Positions 60,825 to 64,000 of a DNA stretch of 64,000 nt are shown in pieces. This stretch comes from Angustibacter sp. Root456 (GTDB lineage: Bacteria > Actinomycetota > Actinomycetes > Actinomycetales > Angustibacteraceae). The first letter of the stretch is position 1; each line of letters opens with the position of its first letter. Location: positions 193,824 to 257,823 of the forward strand of contig NZ_LMER01000020.1 of the NCBI RefSeq assembly GCF_001426435.1, given 5' to 3'. Below the pieces are notes generated by a model that saw only the letters and a program-made list of their open reading frames with translations, made no database searches and was not told the DNA's origin. Both the position numbers and the translations under genes were made by a program.

Positions 60825-60951
60825 GGGTCCGGCGCGGCGGCCCCGGCGGGCACTTACCGAGGGCTCGGTGCACTTCTCGAGGGGTCCAACCCTCGGCAAG
60901 CGGCGTGTCACCCACAGAACGTGATCAACGTCGGAAGGTCGGGCGCGGGGG
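60825..60951. other. Intergenic repeats between tspO and the fatty acid operon
   Basis: CACTTACCGAGGG and CACTTCTCGAGGG are near direct repeats, and CTTACCGAGGG pairs (10 of 11) with CCCTCGGCAAG farther on (60860-60901). It is a possible terminator for tspO; nothing coding is seen. Confidence 0.4.
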
Positions 60952-61803
60952 TCAGCGGATGGTGCCCCGCAGGTGCTCGCCCTCGCGCGACGACACGACC
61001 ACGTCGTAGCCGCCGTCGACCGACCGCGTGCGCAGCTCGACGCTGCTCGGCAGCAGCACCGGGCGCCGGAACTCGACGTCCGCGACGTAGGCGTCTGGCA
61101 GGCGCGGCTGCAGGGCCGACACGCAGCGCGCCATGGTCCACATGCCGTGGGCGATGGCCCGCGGAAAGCCGAAACCCTTGGCGGCCAACGCCGTCAGGTG
61201 GATCGGGTTGACGTCGCCGCTCACCCGCGCGTAGCGCCGGCCGAGGTCGGCGGGCAGCCGCCAGCGCGACGTCGGTGGTGCCGCCCGGTCGAGCGCGACG
61301 TCCACGTGTCGGTCTTGCGCTGCAGGCAGTCCGGACGACGACCCGCGGGCCAGGTAGGTGCTGCGCCCGCGCCAGACCACCTCGCCGTCGACGCGGGCCT
61401 CGCCGACGAGGTCGACCTGTCGACCCTTGGGGTGGGCGCTCAGCGCCTCGCTGCGCACCGACAGGTCGAGGTGCTCCTCGGCCCGGACCGGACGCACCTG
61501 CTCGACGCGGTTCGCGACGTGCACCAGGCCCGGCAGCGGCAGCGGGAAGTCCGGCTCGGCCATGAGCGTGAGCTGCAGGCCGAACGTCAGGACGTGCACG
61601 AAGGTCGCCGGTAGCACGTCGCTGACCGCGAAGCCGCACACCCGGTCGTAGCGCGCGAGGTGGTCGAGGTCGGTCCGCACCCCCCGCTGCACGACCTCGG
61701 TGTCGGGCAGCGCACCCGAGCGACCCGCCGCCGTGGCGGTGGCACGAGTCATGAGCAGGGCGACGTGCGGCTGGCCGTCGAGGGTGATGGTGCGCACGCT
61801 CAC
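60952..61803 (-). CDS. MaoC-type hydratase/dehydratase (HtdX-like)
   Basis: A 283-residue double hot-dog protein. The second hot-dog has the hydratase motif YARVSGDVNPIHLTALAAKGFGFPRAIAHGMWTMARC (Asp and His catalytic pair). Order and length match mycobacterial HtdX (Rv0241c) next to FabG4. It dehydrates 3-hydroxyacyl thioesters in fatty acid synthesis or breakdown. GTG 61803 overlaps the fabG4-like stop (GTGA). Confidence 0.88.
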   Translation of the reverse strand: MSVRTITLDGQPHVALLMTRATATAAGRSGALPDTEVVQRGVRTDLDHLARYDRVCGFAVSDVLPATFVHVLTFGLQLTLMAEPDFPLPLPGLVHVANRVEQVRPVRAEEHLDLSVRSEALSAHPKGRQVDLVGEARVDGEVVWRGRSTYLARGSSSGLPAAQDRHVDVALDRAAPPTSRWRLPADLGRRYARVSGDVNPIHLTALAAKGFGFPRAIAHGMWTMARCVSALQPRLPDAYVADVEFRRPVLLPSSVELRTRSVDGGYDVVVSSREGEHLRGTIR

Positions 61804-63119
61804 GCTCCCAGCTGGCTCTGGCCGCAGACCCGCACCACCTGGCCGGTCACCCCGGCGCTGCCCGGCTGGGCGAACCACGCGACGGCCTCGGCGACGTCGA
61901 CCGGCAGGCCGCCCTGGCTCAGGCTGTTGATCCGGCGCCCGACCTCGCGCGTCGCCAGCGGGATGCGGGCGGTGAGCACCGTCTCGATGAACCCCGGCGC
62001 CACCGCGTTGTAGGTGATGCCGCGATCGGCCACCTCGCGCGCCCGGGCCTGCACCATGCCGATGACACCAGCCTTGCTGGCGGCGTAGTTGGCCTGCCCG
62101 CGGTTGCCGGCGATGCCGCTCGTCGACGACAGCGACACGACGCGGCCGTCCTGTGCCAGGGCGCGGTCGCCCAGCAGCACGTCGTCGATGCGCAGCTGCG
62201 CCTCGAGGTTGACCGCGAGCACGCTGCCCCAGCGGTCCGCGTCGGTGTTGACCAGCAGCTTGTCGCGCGTGATCCCGGCGTTGTGCACGACGACGTCGAG
62301 GCCGCCGTGGCGCTCCTGCGCGTGGTCGGCGATACGGCGTCCGGCATCGGCAGCGGTGACATCGAGCTGCAGGGCCGTGCCACCGACGCGGTTGGCCACC
62401 GACATGAGCGCCTCGCCCGCCGCCGGCACGTCGACGGCCACCACCGTGGCGCCGTCACGAGCCAGCACCTCGGCGATGGCTTCTCCGATGCCGCGCGCCG
62501 CGCCGGTGACGACGGCGACCTTGCCCTGCAACGGCTTCTGCCAGTCGGTGGGCGGCAGCTCAGCGGCGGTCACCCGCACGACCTGGCCGTCGACGTACGC
62601 CGAACGCGACGACAGCAGGAAGCGCAGCGTCGACTCGGCGGCGTCGTCGGCTCCCTCGTCGACCAGCACGAGGTTGGCGGTGGACCCGGCGCGCAGCTCC
62701 TTGCCGACCGAGCGCACGATCCCCTCGAGAGCCCGCTGGGCGGCTGCGGCCGCGGCGGTCGACGCCGACTCGGGCGGCCGGCCCAGCACCACCAGCCGGG
62801 CGCAGGGCAGGAGCCGTCTCAGCGCGGGTGCGAGCACCTCGCGCAGGGACTCCAGCTGACCGGGATCCGTTGCGGCGCAGGCGTCGAACACCACAGCGCC
62901 GAGGCGCTCGTCGCTCGCCGAGTGCGACGTCGCCGAGTCGCTCAGCACGCGGTCGATCACCGGCGCCGGGGTGCCCACGCCCGCCACGAGCGCCGGGCCC
63001 ACCAGCAGCGGCTGCCCGGGCTCGTACCGGCGCAGCTCGACAGGGCGGGGCAGGCCGAGCCGCTGGGCCAGCGCCTTGCCGAACGAGCCGTTGACGAAGC
63101 CTGCGTACCGGTCGCTCAT
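61800..63119 (-). CDS. 3-oxoacyl-[ACP/CoA] reductase, long form (FabG4-like)
   Basis: A 439-residue reductase: a flavodoxin-like N-terminal region (about 1-190) and an SDR domain with VTGAARGIGEA (205-215), HNAGITRD, S331-S332, and Y345-x3-K349 as catalytic set. The long form with an extra N-terminal domain is the high-molecular-weight FabG type typical of mycobacterial FabG4 (Rv0242c). It likely uses NADH. TGATG overlaps the thiolase stop; ATG 63119 or GTG 63122 is the start. Confidence 0.93.
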   Translation of the reverse strand: MSDRYAGFVNGSFGKALAQRLGLPRPVELRRYEPGQPLLVGPALVAGVGTPAPVIDRVLSDSATSHSASDERLGAVVFDACAATDPGQLESLREVLAPALRRLLPCARLVVLGRPPESASTAAAAAAQRALEGIVRSVGKELRAGSTANLVLVDEGADDAAESTLRFLLSSRSAYVDGQVVRVTAAELPPTDWQKPLQGKVAVVTGAARGIGEAIAEVLARDGATVVAVDVPAAGEALMSVANRVGGTALQLDVTAADAGRRIADHAQERHGGLDVVVHNAGITRDKLLVNTDADRWGSVLAVNLEAQLRIDDVLLGDRALAQDGRVVSLSSTSGIAGNRGQANYAASKAGVIGMVQARAREVADRGITYNAVAPGFIETVLTARIPLATREVGRRINSLSQGGLPVDVAEAVAWFAQPGSAGVTGQVVRVCGQSQLGA

Positions 63120-64000
63120 CACGCCGCCTCGAGGATCGCGACGACACCCTGCCCGCCGGCGGCGCAGATCGAGATGAGCCCGCGGCCCGAGCCCTTCTCG
63201 TGCAGCTGCTTAGCGAGTGCGGCCACGATGCGGCCACCCGTGGCGGCGAAGGGGTGCCCGGCCGCGAGCGAGGAGCCGTTGACGTTCACGCGGTCTCGGT
63301 CGATGGAGCCGAGCGGGGCGTCCAGACCGAGCCGGTCGCGGCAGAACGTCTCGCTCTCCCAGGCCGCCAGCGTCGTGAGCACCGTCGAGGCGAAGGCCTC
63401 GTGGATCTCGTAGTAGTCGAAGTCCTGCAACCCCAGGCCCTGCCGCTTGAGCAGACGAGCGACGGCGTACGCGGGCGCCATGAGCAGACCCTCACCGCCG
63501 TGCACGTAGTCGACCGCGGCGGTCTCAGCGTCCACCAGGTGCGCCAGCACGGGAAGGTGGTGGTCGGACGCCCACTCGTCACTGCCCAGCAGCACCGCGC
63601 TGGCGCCGTCCGAGAGCGGGGTGGAGTTGCCCGCCGTCATGGTGGCGCCCGGACCCTCACCGAACACCGGCTTGAGCTTCGCGAGCTTCTCGACGCTGGA
63701 GTCGGGACGCAGGTTCTGGTCGCGGCTGAGGCCGAGGTAGGCGGTGACCAGGTCGTCCATGAACCCGCGCTCGTAGGCTGCCGCGAGATTGCGGTGGCTG
63801 GCGGCGGCGAGCTCGTCCTGCGCCTCGCGCGAGATCTCCCACTCGGCCGCGGTGATGGCCATGTGGTCGCCCATCGACAGGCCGGTGCGGGGCTCGCTGT
63901 TCTGCGGGATCTCGGGCACCACGTGGCCAGGGCGCAGGCGGGCCACCGCCCTCAGCCGCTGCTGCAGGGTCTTGGCCCGGTTGAGGGCGAGGAGCGCCTC
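63119..64000 (-). CDS. Acetyl-CoA C-acetyltransferase (FadA2-like), 5' end outside window
   Basis: A thiolase; only the C-terminal 293 residues are seen and the frame stays open to the window edge (NRAKTLQQRLRAVARLRPGH). EIHEAFASTVLTTLAAWESE holds the catalytic His region and SICAAGGQG the second active-site Cys; the nucleophile Cys lies upstream, outside. PRTGLSMGDHMAITAAEWEISREAQD and VNVNGSSLAAGHPFAATGGRI are family blocks. With FabG4 and HtdX-like genes this order matches Rv0243-Rv0242c-Rv0241c, though all three are on one strand here. Confidence 0.93.
   Translation of the reverse strand, partial: EALLALNRAKTLQQRLRAVARLRPGHVVPEIPQNSEPRTGLSMGDHMAITAAEWEISREAQDELAAASHRNLAAAYERGFMDDLVTAYLGLSRDQNLRPDSSVEKLAKLKPVFGEGPGATMTAGNSTPLSDGASAVLLGSDEWASDHHLPVLAHLVDAETAAVDYVHGGEGLLMAPAYAVARLLKRQGLGLQDFDYYEIHEAFASTVLTTLAAWESETFCRDRLGLDAPLGSIDRDRVNVNGSSLAAGHPFAATGGRIVAALAKQLHEKGSGRGLISICAAGGQGVVAILEAA

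Overview
The window is chromosomal DNA of a very GC-rich actinomycete (Gram-positive, order not resolved). The evidence is strong GC bias at third codon positions, many GTG starts, a small-type SRP RNA next to dnaX, an F420-type luciferase-like oxidoreductase, GTP-dependent PEP carboxykinase, a three-subunit transhydrogenase, a TadA partner protein, a LAXTG-type sortase substrate and a cysteine leader peptide ahead of cysDN. Coding density is high. I see no phage, conjugative element, insertion sequence or CRISPR array.

Layout. 1-3.1 kb: replication/repair genes on the minus strand (DUF5063 protein, recR, dnaX), then SRP RNA, tRNA-Ser(GGA) and a HerA-like ATPase. 5.2-11.4 kb: a small conserved protein, a LytR_C protein, a CoA-transferase, a two-gene ABC exporter and a YrdC-like protein. 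11.5-16.7 kb: an FUSC membrane protein, a surface protein with LAFTG anchor, small membrane proteins and tRNA-Ser(CGA). 16.7-25.5 kb: tadA and its partner, upp, a PH-domain protein, an acyltransferase, pntA1-pntA2-pntB, an F420 oxidoreductase and an NYN-domain protein. 25.5-31.5 kb: an L,D-transpeptidase, a beta-propeller lipoprotein with a deacetylase-like partner, a hemerythrin protein, an SPFH protein and a PLP dehydratase. 31.6-35.7 kb: a tight cluster of amidohydrolase, S41 peptidase and uracil-DNA-glycosylase-like genes. 35.7-40.6 kb: a second hemerythrin, two PLP enzymes and a MEDS/ATPase sensor. 40.7-44.1 kb: sulfate assimilation (cysD-cysN-permease) under a leader peptide ending in three Cys codons. 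44.4-50.1 kb: tRNA-Arg(ACG), pckG, a class B PBP, an unknown lipoprotein and tRNA-Ser(GCT). 50.4-58.8 kb: an LCP ligase, an acyl-CoA synthetase, a c-di-GMP protein, an MFS/MarR pair and a serine hydrolase. 58.8-64 kb: an AlkA-type glycosylase, a VOC protein, TspO and a FadA2-FabG4-HtdX-like fatty acid set running off the window.

How genes work together. Cell-envelope work recurs (PBP, LCP, L,D-transpeptidase, LytR_C, deacetylase-like protein, acyltransferase). Sulfur supply is controlled by a Cys-sensing attenuator. pckG has a CRP/GlxR-like site. TadA and its tRNA-Arg(ACG) substrate lie in the same window. Several genes appear leaderless, with a TANNNT -10 box 6-7 nt before the start.

The most unusual material is non-coding: two 100-nt copies of an 80 percent identical structured repeat (30471 and 49861), a family of REP-like GATCATGCAC palindromes at gene 3' ends (28692, 35686, and an inverted pair at 55839-55900), and the cysDN leader peptide. 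The amidohydrolase/S41/UDG-like cluster is the best candidate for an undescribed protein system.
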